Assembly (NCBI GenBank): GCA_027065215.1
Contig: JAMOOT010000365.1
Location: forward strand, 1-5,783
Direction of reading: 5' to 3'
Origin: Candidatus Omnitrophota bacterium
Lineage (GTDB): Bacteria > Omnitrophota > Gorgyraeia > S143-82
Length of the DNA stretch: 5,783 nucleotides
The notes beneath the pieces are model-generated. The model had not been told where the DNA came from. It worked only from the letters and a program-made list of their open reading frames with translations, and made no database searches. A program made the position numbers and the translations under genes. Positions 1-5,783 of the stretch are shown here, in pieces. How positions within the stretch are numbered: position 1 is the first letter of the stretch; each line of letters opens with the position of its first letter.

Positions 1-371
1 CATTTTCTCTCCTTGGCCAGAGCAAGGGCAATATTACCAGATCCAGAGCCCACATCCAATATTCGTTGTCTCTTCCCTTCTCCTAACACATTCAAGACAC
101 GTTCCACTAACACCTCAGTCTCAGGCCTTGGGATAAAGACTCCGGGAACAACTTTTAACTTCATACCATAAAAATAAGCCACTCCTAATAAGTACTGAAT
201 TGGCCAACCTTCCAACCTTTTTTCCTCCAATGCACAAAAACTCTTGTGGGTCACTGGCGAGATTTCTTTCTGATACAACTCATGTCGGGGACAACTTAAT
301 AATTCTTGAAGGATAAATTCGACCTCATAAGCAGGAAGTTTAGATCTACGGATCAAATCTGCAACTTTCAT
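1..371 (-). CDS. prmC: Release factor glutamine N5-methyltransferase, 3' end beyond window
   Basis: PrmC (HemK) uses SAM to methylate the glutamine of the GGQ motif in RF1 and RF2, improving termination. The first 123 residues are visible before the left edge cuts the gene; complete proteins are about 280-290 residues. The helical N-terminal release-factor-binding domain is present, ending with GWPIQYLLG at 55-63. Then comes the family segment FIPRPETEVLVE at 79-90, and SAM motif I ILDVGSGSGNIALALA at 104-119. The diagnostic NPPY catalytic motif lies outside the window. The start is the ATG at 369-371, overlapping the prfA TGA by 4 bases (ATGA). No strong Shine-Dalgarno precedes it, so it likely depends on termination-reinitiation after prfA. 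The prfA-prmC order is widely conserved and independently supports the assignment. Confidence 0.95.
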   Translation of the reverse strand, partial: MKVADLIRRSKLPAYEVEFILQELLSCPRHELYQKEISPVTHKSFCALEEKRLEGWPIQYLLGVAYFYGMKLKVVPGVFIPRPETEVLVERVLNVLGEGKRQRILDVGSGSGNIALALAKERK

Positions 372-1420
372 TCTTGTTTTGCCAACTCTTTCTCCGCTGA
401 TAACAACGCATTTATTATCTCATCCAATTCTCCTTCTAATACTTCTTCCAGATTGTAAGTAGTAAAACCTATACGATGGTCTGTTATGCGATGGTCTGGG
501 AAGTTATAAGTGCGAATCTTTTCGCTCCTGTCACCTGAACCAATACTCTTTTTTCTCTGGCTACTCAATTCTTCCTCTTGCTCACGCTTTTTCATATCAA
601 GGAGCCTTGCCTTCAAAACCCGCATTGCCTTTTCTTTATTCTTTAATTGAGACCGCTCATCTTGGCAGGTAACTACAATCCCAGTAGGGAGGTGCGTAAT
701 CCTAACGGCTGAATCTGAGGTATTAACAGATTGTCCTCCTGGGCCACTGGAACGAAACACATCTATCCGCAACTCTTTTGGATCTATCTGTATCTCCACC
801 TCTTCTGGCTCGGTCATTACTACTACCGAGGCAGCAGATGTATGGATCCTCCCTCCTGCCTCAGTGACAGGGACGCGCTGAACTCGATGAACCCCACTCT
901 CATACCGAAGATGATAATAAACCCTCTCTCCTGAGACCGAAAAAACTATTTCTTTATATCCCCCAATCTCGCTTGGATTGGCCTCCAACACTTCAACTTT
1001 CCATCCTTTCTTCTCAGCATACTTACCATACATCCGAAACAGGTCCGCAGCAAACAATGTGGCCTCTAACCCTCCTGTCCCAGCCCTTATCTCTACTATG
1101 ACGTCCTTGTCGGCATCTGGTATATCAGAGAGCAGAATATCTTCGGCCTTCTTCTCTAATTCTCTTAACTCACCCTGGATACGTGTGGATTCTTCTTCTA
1201 CCAAATCTGCCATATCTGGATCATTTTTTATTTCCTCCAGATCAGAGAGGGCCTTCATCAAGGAACGATATCTTTCATATAAACAGGCCTTTTCTTTCAA
1301 GGAGGAAAGCGACTTTAGAAGTTGTTGATAGACAGAACGGTCCGCTATTGCCTCAGGTTTGGCAAGACGATCCTCTAATTGCTTATATTCTTCATACCAT
1401 CGGGCAAATTTATCCCACAT
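368..1420 (-). CDS. prfA: Peptide chain release factor 1
   Basis: RF1 recognises UAA and UAG in the ribosomal A site and triggers hydrolysis of the peptidyl-tRNA. The 350-residue length is close to the usual 355-360. The codon-reading motif is Pro184-Val185-Thr186 in HRVQRVPVTEAGGRIHTS; PxT marks RF1, whereas RF2 has SPF at this place. The catalytic GGQ is at 228-230 in RSSGPGGQSVNTSDSAVRITH. The N-terminal coiled helices, the RAGTGG segment at 112-117 and the C-terminal YNFPDHRITDHR block are all present. Residue 118 is Leu where Asp or Glu is common. The ATG at 1420 lies inside the end of the M16 gene with only a weak GATAGAG-like site, so translation is probably coupled. The TGA stop, which RF1 does not read, forms an ATGA overlap with prmC, the gene that methylates this GGQ glutamine. 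Confidence 0.98.
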   Translation of the reverse strand: MWDKFARWYEEYKQLEDRLAKPEAIADRSVYQQLLKSLSSLKEKACLYERYRSLMKALSDLEEIKNDPDMADLVEEESTRIQGELRELEKKAEDILLSDIPDADKDVIVEIRAGTGGLEATLFAADLFRMYGKYAEKKGWKVEVLEANPSEIGGYKEIVFSVSGERVYYHLRYESGVHRVQRVPVTEAGGRIHTSAASVVVMTEPEEVEIQIDPKELRIDVFRSSGPGGQSVNTSDSAVRITHLPTGIVVTCQDERSQLKNKEKAMRVLKARLLDMKKREQEEELSSQRKKSIGSGDRSEKIRTYNFPDHRITDHRIGFTTYNLEEVLEGELDEIINALLSAEKELAKQE

Positions 1421-2684
1421 ACAAACGCTCTATCTGTTGTTTATATTTATCTACCGGGCCAATCACAGCAAGATTATATCGGGAAGGGATAAAGATTTCC
1501 TTACCCACATCTAATACTTCCTCGAAGGTTACCTCAGCAATCCTACGCATAGTATCACGTGGATCTTCAACCTGTCCGGTATTTATCATCTTTCCCCCTA
1601 AGAATAACATATTTTCCATCGTATCTTCCAAATGTAAAGACATCTGTCCAAGTATAAATTCCTTACCTCTTTTAAACTCGCCCTTTGATATCTTCCCTTT
1701 TGCCATCTTTTCTAATTCTCGCAATATCACCTCTAATGTCTTTGGCAAACGTTTGTGTTCGGTACCGGCTTTTATAAATAACCCTCCGGTCTCTTTCATC
1801 TTACTTAAAGAAGAAGAAATATGATAGGCAAGTCCTCTTTTCTCTCGGACTTCGTTAAAGAGTCTGCTGGACATATTTCCACCCAATATTACATTCAATA
1901 TCTCCTGAGCATATCGTTTAGGATGAGTATAGGAGTAGCACGGCATTGCAAGACACAAATGGCTCTGTTCTGTCGCTTTATTATACAGATTTATCTTAGG
2001 CTTTTGTTGCCTACCAGTGTAGGGATTGTCTTTAACAGATTTACCCGACTCTACAGAAGAGTATATATCTTCTATCAATCTAACAATAGAGACATCTATC
2101 CTTCCAGCTATAGACAATACGATATTTCGAGGCCTATAATACTTCGATTGAAATCCTTCCATCACATCTCTGCTAATCCTGCCAACCGATTCTATACTAC
2201 CAGCCAAGGGTTTGCCTAATGGATGACCTTTCCAAAGCAATTCCTGTGCAAGTTCTACCACATGTATTTGAGGCAGATCCCGATACATCCTTATCTCCTC
2301 AAATATGACCAATCTCTCCCGTTCAAATTCCTCCTGTGGGAAGGTAGGATAGAGGACCATATCGGATAAGACAGCCACTGCCTTTTTCTGATACCTATAG
2401 GGTAATTTTACAAAATAGCAGGTATTTTCCTCTGAGGTAAACGCATTTAAACTTCCACCTACTCCCTCCAATTCCTCTTTTATCTTTCGGCAGGAATACT
2501 TACGGGAACCCTTAAAAACCATATGTTCTAAAAAATGGGATATTCCTTTATATCGGTCAGATTCAAATCTGCCCCCCATCTTAACCCATATCCCAACTGA
2601 AACGGACTCCATAAAATTCATAGGATACAAGACAATTCTAAGGCCATTTCCAAGTTTTACTACTTCAATCCCTCTCGCATCCAT
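1410..2684 (-). CDS. M16-family zinc metallopeptidase (insulinase/processing-peptidase type)
   Basis: A 424-residue single-unit M16 peptidase, the usual length of the M16B group (mitochondrial processing peptidase beta, Bacillus YmxG/MlpA). The inverted zinc motif HFLEH is at residues 50-54: His50 and His54 bind zinc and Glu53 is the catalytic base. The third ligand is Glu130 in IFEEIRMYRD, 75 residues after His54, as the family requires. The inactive-like second half carries LGGNMSSRLFNEVREKRGLAY at about 267-287, including the conserved Arg/Tyr pair that helps position substrate. The protein therefore looks catalytically competent. No signal peptide is seen, which suggests a cytosolic role in clearing peptides or misfolded fragments, but the substrate is unknown. 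It overlaps trpA by 25 bases upstream and prfA by 11 bases downstream, ending in TAA. Confidence 0.93.
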   Translation of the reverse strand: MDARGIEVVKLGNGLRIVLYPMNFMESVSVGIWVKMGGRFESDRYKGISHFLEHMVFKGSRKYSCRKIKEELEGVGGSLNAFTSEENTCYFVKLPYRYQKKAVAVLSDMVLYPTFPQEEFERERLVIFEEIRMYRDLPQIHVVELAQELLWKGHPLGKPLAGSIESVGRISRDVMEGFQSKYYRPRNIVLSIAGRIDVSIVRLIEDIYSSVESGKSVKDNPYTGRQQKPKINLYNKATEQSHLCLAMPCYSYTHPKRYAQEILNVILGGNMSSRLFNEVREKRGLAYHISSSLSKMKETGGLFIKAGTEHKRLPKTLEVILRELEKMAKGKISKGEFKRGKEFILGQMSLHLEDTMENMLFLGGKMINTGQVEDPRDTMRRIAEVTFEEVLDVGKEIFIPSRYNLAVIGPVDKYKQQIERLYVG

Positions 2685-3424
2685 TCTATCTTTCTCCTTA
2701 TTTTAGAAAGGTTTTCCTGCCAAGAACTCTCTGGATCTATCTCATTTATTATTGCACTCCCGACTATCACTCCATCAGCCACCTTACATGCCTGCTCCAC
2801 TGTCTCTGGAGAAGATATACCAAATCCAAGCATTATAGGGATCTCAGGCATAAACTTGTTTTTTATCTCTTTAATATGGTTTAATGCCTCTCTATTGACT
2901 GTCTGCCTTGCCCCTGTCACCCCTGTAACTGAGACATAATAAACAAATCCCCGCGCCAAGGACAAAACCAATCTCACCCTCTCTTCATCACTGACCGGGG
3001 TAATAAACATCACATTCTCTAATCCCACATCCCAGCATGCTTGATTGAGTTCATCGCTTTCCTCTATTGGGACATCCGGGACAATAAGCCCTTTTACTCC
3101 TATTTTCTTGCTCTCTCTGCAAAACCGCACAAGACCTGCCTGATAGACGATATTATAGTAGGTCATAAAATAAAGTGGGATCGATACCCTTTCAACTAAC
3201 TTTCGGGTATTATCAAAGACATCTCTGACCTTTACCCCCCTTGCCAAGGCATAACTGCTGGCCATCTGTATTGTAGGCCCATCTGCTAACGGATCAGTAA
3301 AGGGAATCCCTATCTCTATACCATCAACTAAATCAGATATCCCCTCCATTATACGAAAACTATCCTCTAAATTAGGGTAGCCCGCAGTGAGATATACAAA
3401 AAATCTCTTCATAGTATTAGACAT
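2660..3424 (-). CDS. trpA: Tryptophan synthase alpha subunit
   Basis: TrpA cleaves indole-3-glycerol phosphate to indole and glyceraldehyde 3-phosphate; indole normally passes through a tunnel to TrpB. The 254-residue protein is a TIM barrel with the signature IEIGIPFTDPLADGPTIQ. Its Glu37 and Asp48 have the same 11-residue spacing as the catalytic Glu49 and Asp60 of the Salmonella enzyme. Also visible are MTYYN at 87-91, PDVP at 116-119, the YYVSVTGVTG loop at 162-171, and phosphate-binding loops GFGIS at 200-204 and GVIVGSAI at 218-225. The N-terminus begins almost directly at strand 1, about 12 residues shorter than enterobacterial TrpA, as in some archaeal forms. A GAGG 4 bases before ATG 3424 supports that start; ATG 3412 would give a 4-base ATGA overlap with the methyltransferase stop. 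No trpB or other trp gene is in view. The active site looks intact. Confidence 0.95.
   Translation of the reverse strand: MSNTMKRFFVYLTAGYPNLEDSFRIMEGISDLVDGIEIGIPFTDPLADGPTIQMASSYALARGVKVRDVFDNTRKLVERVSIPLYFMTYYNIVYQAGLVRFCRESKKIGVKGLIVPDVPIEESDELNQACWDVGLENVMFITPVSDEERVRLVLSLARGFVYYVSVTGVTGARQTVNREALNHIKEIKNKFMPEIPIMLGFGISSPETVEQACKVADGVIVGSAIINEIDPESSWQENLSKIRRKIEWMREGLK
2694..2699 (-). promoter_or_regulatory. Shine-Dalgarno site for the M16 peptidase gene
   Basis: AAGGAG on the minus strand lies 9 bases upstream of the ATG at 2684, inside the 3' end of trpA. It is one of the clearest ribosome binding sites in the window. It supports the ATG at 2684 even though that start overlaps trpA by 25 bases. 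Confidence 0.75.
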
Positions 3425-4017
3425 ACCCCCTCTTCAAAATCGGTTTTATAACGATAGATTCTTGCCTCAGTAAAAGATGATATCAAATCGTCAAACCCTT
3501 GTCGAACTACCAAATGGCTTTTTCCATATACCTCTTGATGGATTTTATCAACTAAATCAAATCCTGCTTGGGAAAAATCAACTACTGCAAGCGTCCCTCC
3601 CGGTCTTATTACCCGCCCGATTTCTGAAATAAGTTTATCAACATCCTCTAAATGGTGCCATAGGTTGAACATAACCACTGAACCAACTGATCTGTTAGGA
3701 AGAGGGATAGAGTCACCTGATCCTATTAAGAGATCTACATTAACAAACTCTCCCTGTGAGGACAAGAGAGACTTAGCAAATTCTACTGCCTCAAAGTCAG
3801 GATCTATACTAATAACGTTGTATCCTTGCATACCTAATACAAGGGTAAAATACCCTCTTCCAGTACCAATCTCCAACACTGGCTCAGGTAATCTCTCAAG
3901 CCAAGACAAAAATCTCCTGCGCTCCTCTAATATATCGTAACCGTACTTGCGGTACAGATCTGCCTTTTCTTTAAAATATTGCCAGGCAAAATCAGGAGAA
4001 AACAATCTCATCTCCAC
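3409..4017 (-). CDS. Small class I SAM-dependent methyltransferase
   Basis: A compact 202-residue protein consisting of little more than one Rossmann-type methyltransferase domain. Motif I is VLEIGTGRG at residues 47-55, the SAM-binding glycine loop. Asp72 ends the second strand (VISIDPD) and should bind the ribose hydroxyls. GSGDSIPL at 99-106 matches motif II, FNLWHHL at 117-123 the motif IV region, and VIRPGGTLAVVDF at 136-148 the post-motif region. This pattern fits the UbiE/Methyltransf_11 type of small-molecule methyltransferase, but no substrate-specific element is recognisable. GTG at 4017 is taken as the start; ATG at 4011 is an equal alternative. The gene overlaps the hydrolase upstream and trpA downstream, so the three are likely co-translated. 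Whether it modifies a product of the neighbouring hydrolase is a guess from position alone. Confidence 0.88.
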   Translation of the reverse strand: MEMRLFSPDFAWQYFKEKADLYRKYGYDILEERRRFLSWLERLPEPVLEIGTGRGYFTLVLGMQGYNVISIDPDFEAVEFAKSLLSSQGEFVNVDLLIGSGDSIPLPNRSVGSVVMFNLWHHLEDVDKLISEIGRVIRPGGTLAVVDFSQAGFDLVDKIHQEVYGKSHLVVRQGFDDLISSFTEARIYRYKTDFEEGVCLIL

Positions 4018-4810
4018 AGCCCTTCACCTCACATTTCCCAGAAAATCGCCGTTTAATCCAGCAGGCCTCCTCAACTCCTGTGCAATGAAGAGGATATAAT
4101 TCCTTCACTCCGAGTCGTTCCAATTCGGAAACCACTCTCTCTAATTCCTCCTCCGGTAGGCCCTGCAGATGAAACCCACCTATTATTGCCCTCACCGGCA
4201 GAGACAACTTTTCCCTTGCATGAGAGACAATATTCAGAATACCTCTATGAGAACATCCCGTCAATATCACAACCTCTTCTTTTACCAAACAATAGAGACA
4301 GACTTCATCGTTAAATTCATCAACCTCACCATCTTTAAGCACATAATAAGGACTAATCATCTTTGGATACCCGTAGTCAGGAATAGAGCCAGACAAAAAG
4401 AGATTCTCATCTATCCTACGACAAGGAAAGGCCAAATCAACCATACAAGAATCCGTTAGTCTGTCCCAATCTACATCTGGCAATCCCACATACCTTAACC
4501 TTTTGCCCTCTTTTTTATATTTCCCCGTTCTTATCAAGGAATGGGCATAAAGGACAGTGTGAGAGGAAACCAGATCCGGAAGGAGTGCAAGTGACCCTGT
4601 GTGATCATAATGGCCATGGGAAAGAAACACAAAGTCCACATCCTCTATGTTTACACCTAACTTTCGACAATTATTCAAAAACACATCCTGACTCTGCCCC
4701 AGATCAAATAAAAACCTCTTACCCCCAATCTCTCCCAAAAGAGACAGGCCATGCTCTGCTATTAACCCAGAACGAAACACTTTGTTTTCCACTATGACCT
4801 GTATCCTCAT
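3992..4810 (-). CDS. Metallo-beta-lactamase-fold hydrolase, COG1237 type
   Basis: A 272-residue cytosolic-looking protein with no signal peptide. The metallo-beta-lactamase metal motif is SHGHYDH, with His65, His67, Asp69 and His70. Further likely metal ligands are His188 in TGCSHRG, His214 in GGFHL and His242 in YPLHCTG. The N-terminal ENKVFRSGLIAEHGLSLL and FDLGQS segments, together with GCSHRG, are the hallmark of the COG1237 subgroup. Members of that subgroup are often annotated as archaeal pterin-pathway enzymes or simply as metal-dependent hydrolases. That pterin label should not be transferred, since substrates of most members are unknown. The length is normal for the subgroup and all expected ligands are present, so it should be an active binuclear metal enzyme. 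It begins the overlapping operon, and its 3' end overlaps the methyltransferase gene by 20-26 bases. The fold and metal site are secure; the substrate is not. Confidence 0.9.
   Translation of the reverse strand: MRIQVIVENKVFRSGLIAEHGLSLLGEIGGKRFLFDLGQSQDVFLNNCRKLGVNIEDVDFVFLSHGHYDHTGSLALLPDLVSSHTVLYAHSLIRTGKYKKEGKRLRYVGLPDVDWDRLTDSCMVDLAFPCRRIDENLFLSGSIPDYGYPKMISPYYVLKDGEVDEFNDEVCLYCLVKEEVVILTGCSHRGILNIVSHAREKLSLPVRAIIGGFHLQGLPEEELERVVSELERLGVKELYPLHCTGVEEACWIKRRFSGKCEVKGCGDEIVFS
4020..4030 (-). promoter_or_regulatory. Ribosome binding site that leaves the methyltransferase start ambiguous
   Basis: Within the end of the hydrolase gene, GAGGTG (4030-4025) lies 7 bases before the GTG at 4017, and AAGGG (4024-4020) lies 8 bases before the ATG at 4011. 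Both starts therefore have well-placed sites. They differ by only two residues, so the choice has little effect on the protein. Confidence 0.55.
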
Positions 4811-4814
4811 ATCT

Positions 4815-4828
4815 CTCCCCTGCCTCCT
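4815..4828 (-). promoter_or_regulatory. Tandem Shine-Dalgarno-like tract for the hydrolase gene
   Basis: Read on the minus strand, AGGAGG (4828-4823) lies 12 bases before the ATG at 4810 and GGGGAG (4820-4815) lies 4 bases before it. Either could pair with the 16S anti-Shine-Dalgarno; one is slightly far and the other slightly close. Together they support the ATG at 4810 as the start. Confidence 0.7.
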
Positions 4829-4847
4829 GTCGTTAAACTAACCATAT

Positions 4848-4873
4848 ATTGTATATTACCACACTTGTCTCAA
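4848..4873 (-). promoter_or_regulatory. Weak candidate promoter ahead of the six-gene operon
   Basis: The only intergenic gap (4811-4869) contains an AT-rich block. TACAAT at 4853-4848 matches five of six bases of the sigma-70 -10 consensus. A TTGAGA overlapping the serpin stop (4873-4868) resembles a -35 box, but the spacing to TACAAT is 14, shorter than the usual 16-18. An alternative -10 (AATATA) gives 17 but matches poorly. Transcription from here would leave a leader of about 30 bases. No hairpin followed by a T run separates the serpin from the next gene, so read-through from the serpin promoter is equally possible. Confidence 0.3.
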
Positions 4874-5783
4874 CTTTTAACCGTTGTCATCCGTCCCAAG
4901 AATAAAATCGAACCTGTCTTTGTATCAACTATTGCAAAGACAAAGGGATGGTCTGCCACGAAATTCTGATGAGAAGGCAAACAAGTAATCTCTTCTACCA
5001 CTACCGCTGTGGCCGCTGCTGCTTCTGTGCCCTTCTCATCTACCTCTACCACTGCCTTATGCACTACCTTACTTATCGCCCACCGCCTCTCTCCAGCCAA
5101 TCCAGAAAAATCAGCCTGAGAAGAAAAAGATGTCTTCATCCCCATCTTTTCCAATACCTGTCCCAAGTCATATCTCTCTTCCATCTTAAACTTAGGAAGC
5201 ACCACTCTAACCTCTTTCGTAGGGGAATTCAACACAGTAGAAATCCACTCCTCTAACTTACCTCCCTCTATCTCCTTGTCTACCACCTCAATCCCATCCC
5301 TATCTTTTGGCAAAAAGATTATCATCGATACCTCACCTTTGCCATAAGGAATGCTTATGGCATCGATCTGCCCCAACTCCGCTAATCTACACTCCTCCTT
5401 TTTCTCCATCATCTCCACTTCTCTCTTCTCTACACCTCTCTCATAAAATATCCCCTTTTTTGTCTTTCTCCTATCAAAGGCCTTCTTCCATTTTCCATTA
5501 AAGTAAATCGCATTACACAACACCATCCTTGTCTCCTGTGTCACATCTCCCCTATGCAGCAAGTCCTTTATCTTATCTCTTGTCTTCTTTGCAACCCACC
5601 TGTTTATCGCCTTCCTCGCACCTTCAGGGAAAGCAATAAAATCTACATAGTGCAATCCCGACTCAAAAAATTTCTTTACTGTACCTAAATAAGACTCCAA
5701 CAGCCTCACTCCCTTTTGGAGCCATATCGAGTTAGCAGTTATTAATTCTATCTTTCCATCTCTATTTATCTCCCTAATTCTAT
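4870..5783 (-). CDS. Serpin-family serine/cysteine protease inhibitor, 5' end beyond window
   Basis: Serpins are suicide-substrate inhibitors that trap serine or cysteine proteases after cleavage of an exposed loop. The frame is open from the right edge to a TGA, giving 303 visible residues. Visible residues 12-25 (ELITANSIWLQKGV) match the early serpin core. NAIYFNGKW at 90-98 is the conserved strand 3A/shutter region, and the FVADHPFVFAI stretch at 274-284 fits the serpin signature. The hinge EKGTEAAAATA from residue 249 has the small-residue pattern of inhibitory serpins, so this is probably a working inhibitor rather than a non-inhibitory member. Alignment with antithrombin puts the scissile bond at Ile265-Thr266. 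Complete serpins have about 370-420 residues, so roughly 75-100 N-terminal residues, and any signal peptide, are missing. The GTG at 5707-5709 lies inside the conserved core and is not the start. Family assignment is firm; target protease and location are unknown. Confidence 0.95.
   Translation of the reverse strand, partial: RIREINRDGKIELITANSIWLQKGVRLLESYLGTVKKFFESGLHYVDFIAFPEGARKAINRWVAKKTRDKIKDLLHRGDVTQETRMVLCNAIYFNGKWKKAFDRRKTKKGIFYERGVEKREVEMMEKKEECRLAELGQIDAISIPYGKGEVSMIIFLPKDRDGIEVVDKEIEGGKLEEWISTVLNSPTKEVRVVLPKFKMEERYDLGQVLEKMGMKTSFSSQADFSGLAGERRWAISKVVHKAVVEVDEKGTEAAAATAVVVEEITCLPSHQNFVADHPFVFAIVDTKTGSILFLGRMTTVKS
4975..5037 (-). other. Serpin hinge and reactive-centre loop (P17 to P4')
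   Basis: This segment encodes the bait loop. From P17 it reads Glu-Lys-Gly-Thr-Glu, then four Ala, Thr, Ala, three Val, two Glu, Ile (P1), followed by Thr-Cys-Leu-Pro (P1'-P4'). P15 Gly, P14 Thr, P13 Glu and P12-P9 Ala match the inhibitory consensus, which allows loop insertion into sheet A. The distance from the hinge to the downstream HPF motif equals that of antithrombin, which supports the P1 position, though it could be off by one. The P1 codon is at 4987-4989. A P1 Ile, with acidic P2 and P3, does not suggest a trypsin-like target; an elastase-, subtilisin- or chymotrypsin-like enzyme is an inference only. Confidence 0.8.

Noticed and set aside
731..1328. Two overlapping plus-strand open frames (731-934 and 978-1328).
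   Set aside because: Both are shadows of prfA, whose motifs are unmistakable.
1183..1824. A 213-residue open frame on the plus strand.
   Set aside because: It lies antisense across prfA and the M16 gene, has no recognisable motif and is rich in Ser, Pro and Ile as expected from the complement of purine-rich coding DNA.
1821..2219. A 132-residue plus-strand open frame.
   Set aside because: It is antisense to the M16 peptidase and has no ribosome binding site or known motif.
3665..3940. A 91-residue plus-strand open frame.
   Set aside because: It is antisense to the SAM-binding core of the methyltransferase; no independent coding evidence.
4169..4797. Two plus-strand open frames (4169-4459 and 4585-4797).
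   Set aside because: Both are antisense to the metal-binding hydrolase and show no protein features.
4832..4842. Inverted repeat GTTA-AAC-TAAC in the intergenic gap, considered as a terminator or operator.
   Set aside because: The stem is only 4 AT-rich pairs, cannot be extended, and has no following T run.
4948..5501. Two plus-strand open frames (4948-5256 and 5307-5501).
   Set aside because: Both are antisense to the serpin; the low-complexity Ser/Pro/Leu/His content reflects the pyrimidine-rich strand.
1..5783. Alternative genetic code with TGA read as Trp or Gly, as in some candidate phyla.
   Set aside because: TGA ends the serpin, hydrolase, methyltransferase and prfA genes at the expected family lengths.
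1..5783. tRNA genes, CRISPR repeats, insertion sequences or attachment sites.
   Set aside because: The window is almost fully coding, and I saw no repeated units, tRNA-like cloverleaf or transposase motifs.

Overview
The window looks like chromosomal DNA from a free-living, moderately AT-rich bacterium using the standard genetic code. TAA, TAG and TGA all serve as stops at well-supported gene ends, and Trp is TGG. A bacterial-type RF1 and PrmC place it in Bacteria. The coding strand is purine-rich, with many Lys, Glu and AGA/AGG Arg codons, a style common in anaerobic or thermophilic lineages and uncultured candidate phyla. No marker here fixes the phylum, and that reading is only an impression.

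All seven supported genes lie on the minus strand, so transcription runs from high to low coordinates. At the right edge is the 3' part of a serpin gene (4870-5783, 5' end outside the window). It encodes an intact inhibitory-type hinge and reactive-centre loop. A 59-base gap follows, the only intergenic space in the window. It holds a tandem Shine-Dalgarno-like tract and a weak candidate promoter.

Six genes then follow without a gap, each overlapping the next by 4 to 26 bases: a COG1237-type metallo-beta-lactamase-fold hydrolase, a small class I SAM-dependent methyltransferase, trpA (tryptophan synthase alpha), an M16-family zinc peptidase, prfA (release factor 1) and the start of prmC (release factor glutamine methyltransferase, cut by the left edge). 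The overlaps imply one translationally coupled polycistronic unit.

The clearest functional partnership is prfA-prmC: PrmC methylates the GGQ glutamine of the RF1 encoded just upstream. trpA is present without trpB or any other trp gene in view, so its partner must be encoded elsewhere. The hydrolase and methyltransferase may act together on an unknown substrate, but the sequence does not show which. No RNA genes, mobile elements, CRISPR arrays or convincing terminators were seen. I see no clearly novel multi-gene system. The items most worth a second look are the bacterial serpin with its predicted Ile-Thr scissile bond and the mixed trpA/M16/prfA operon.
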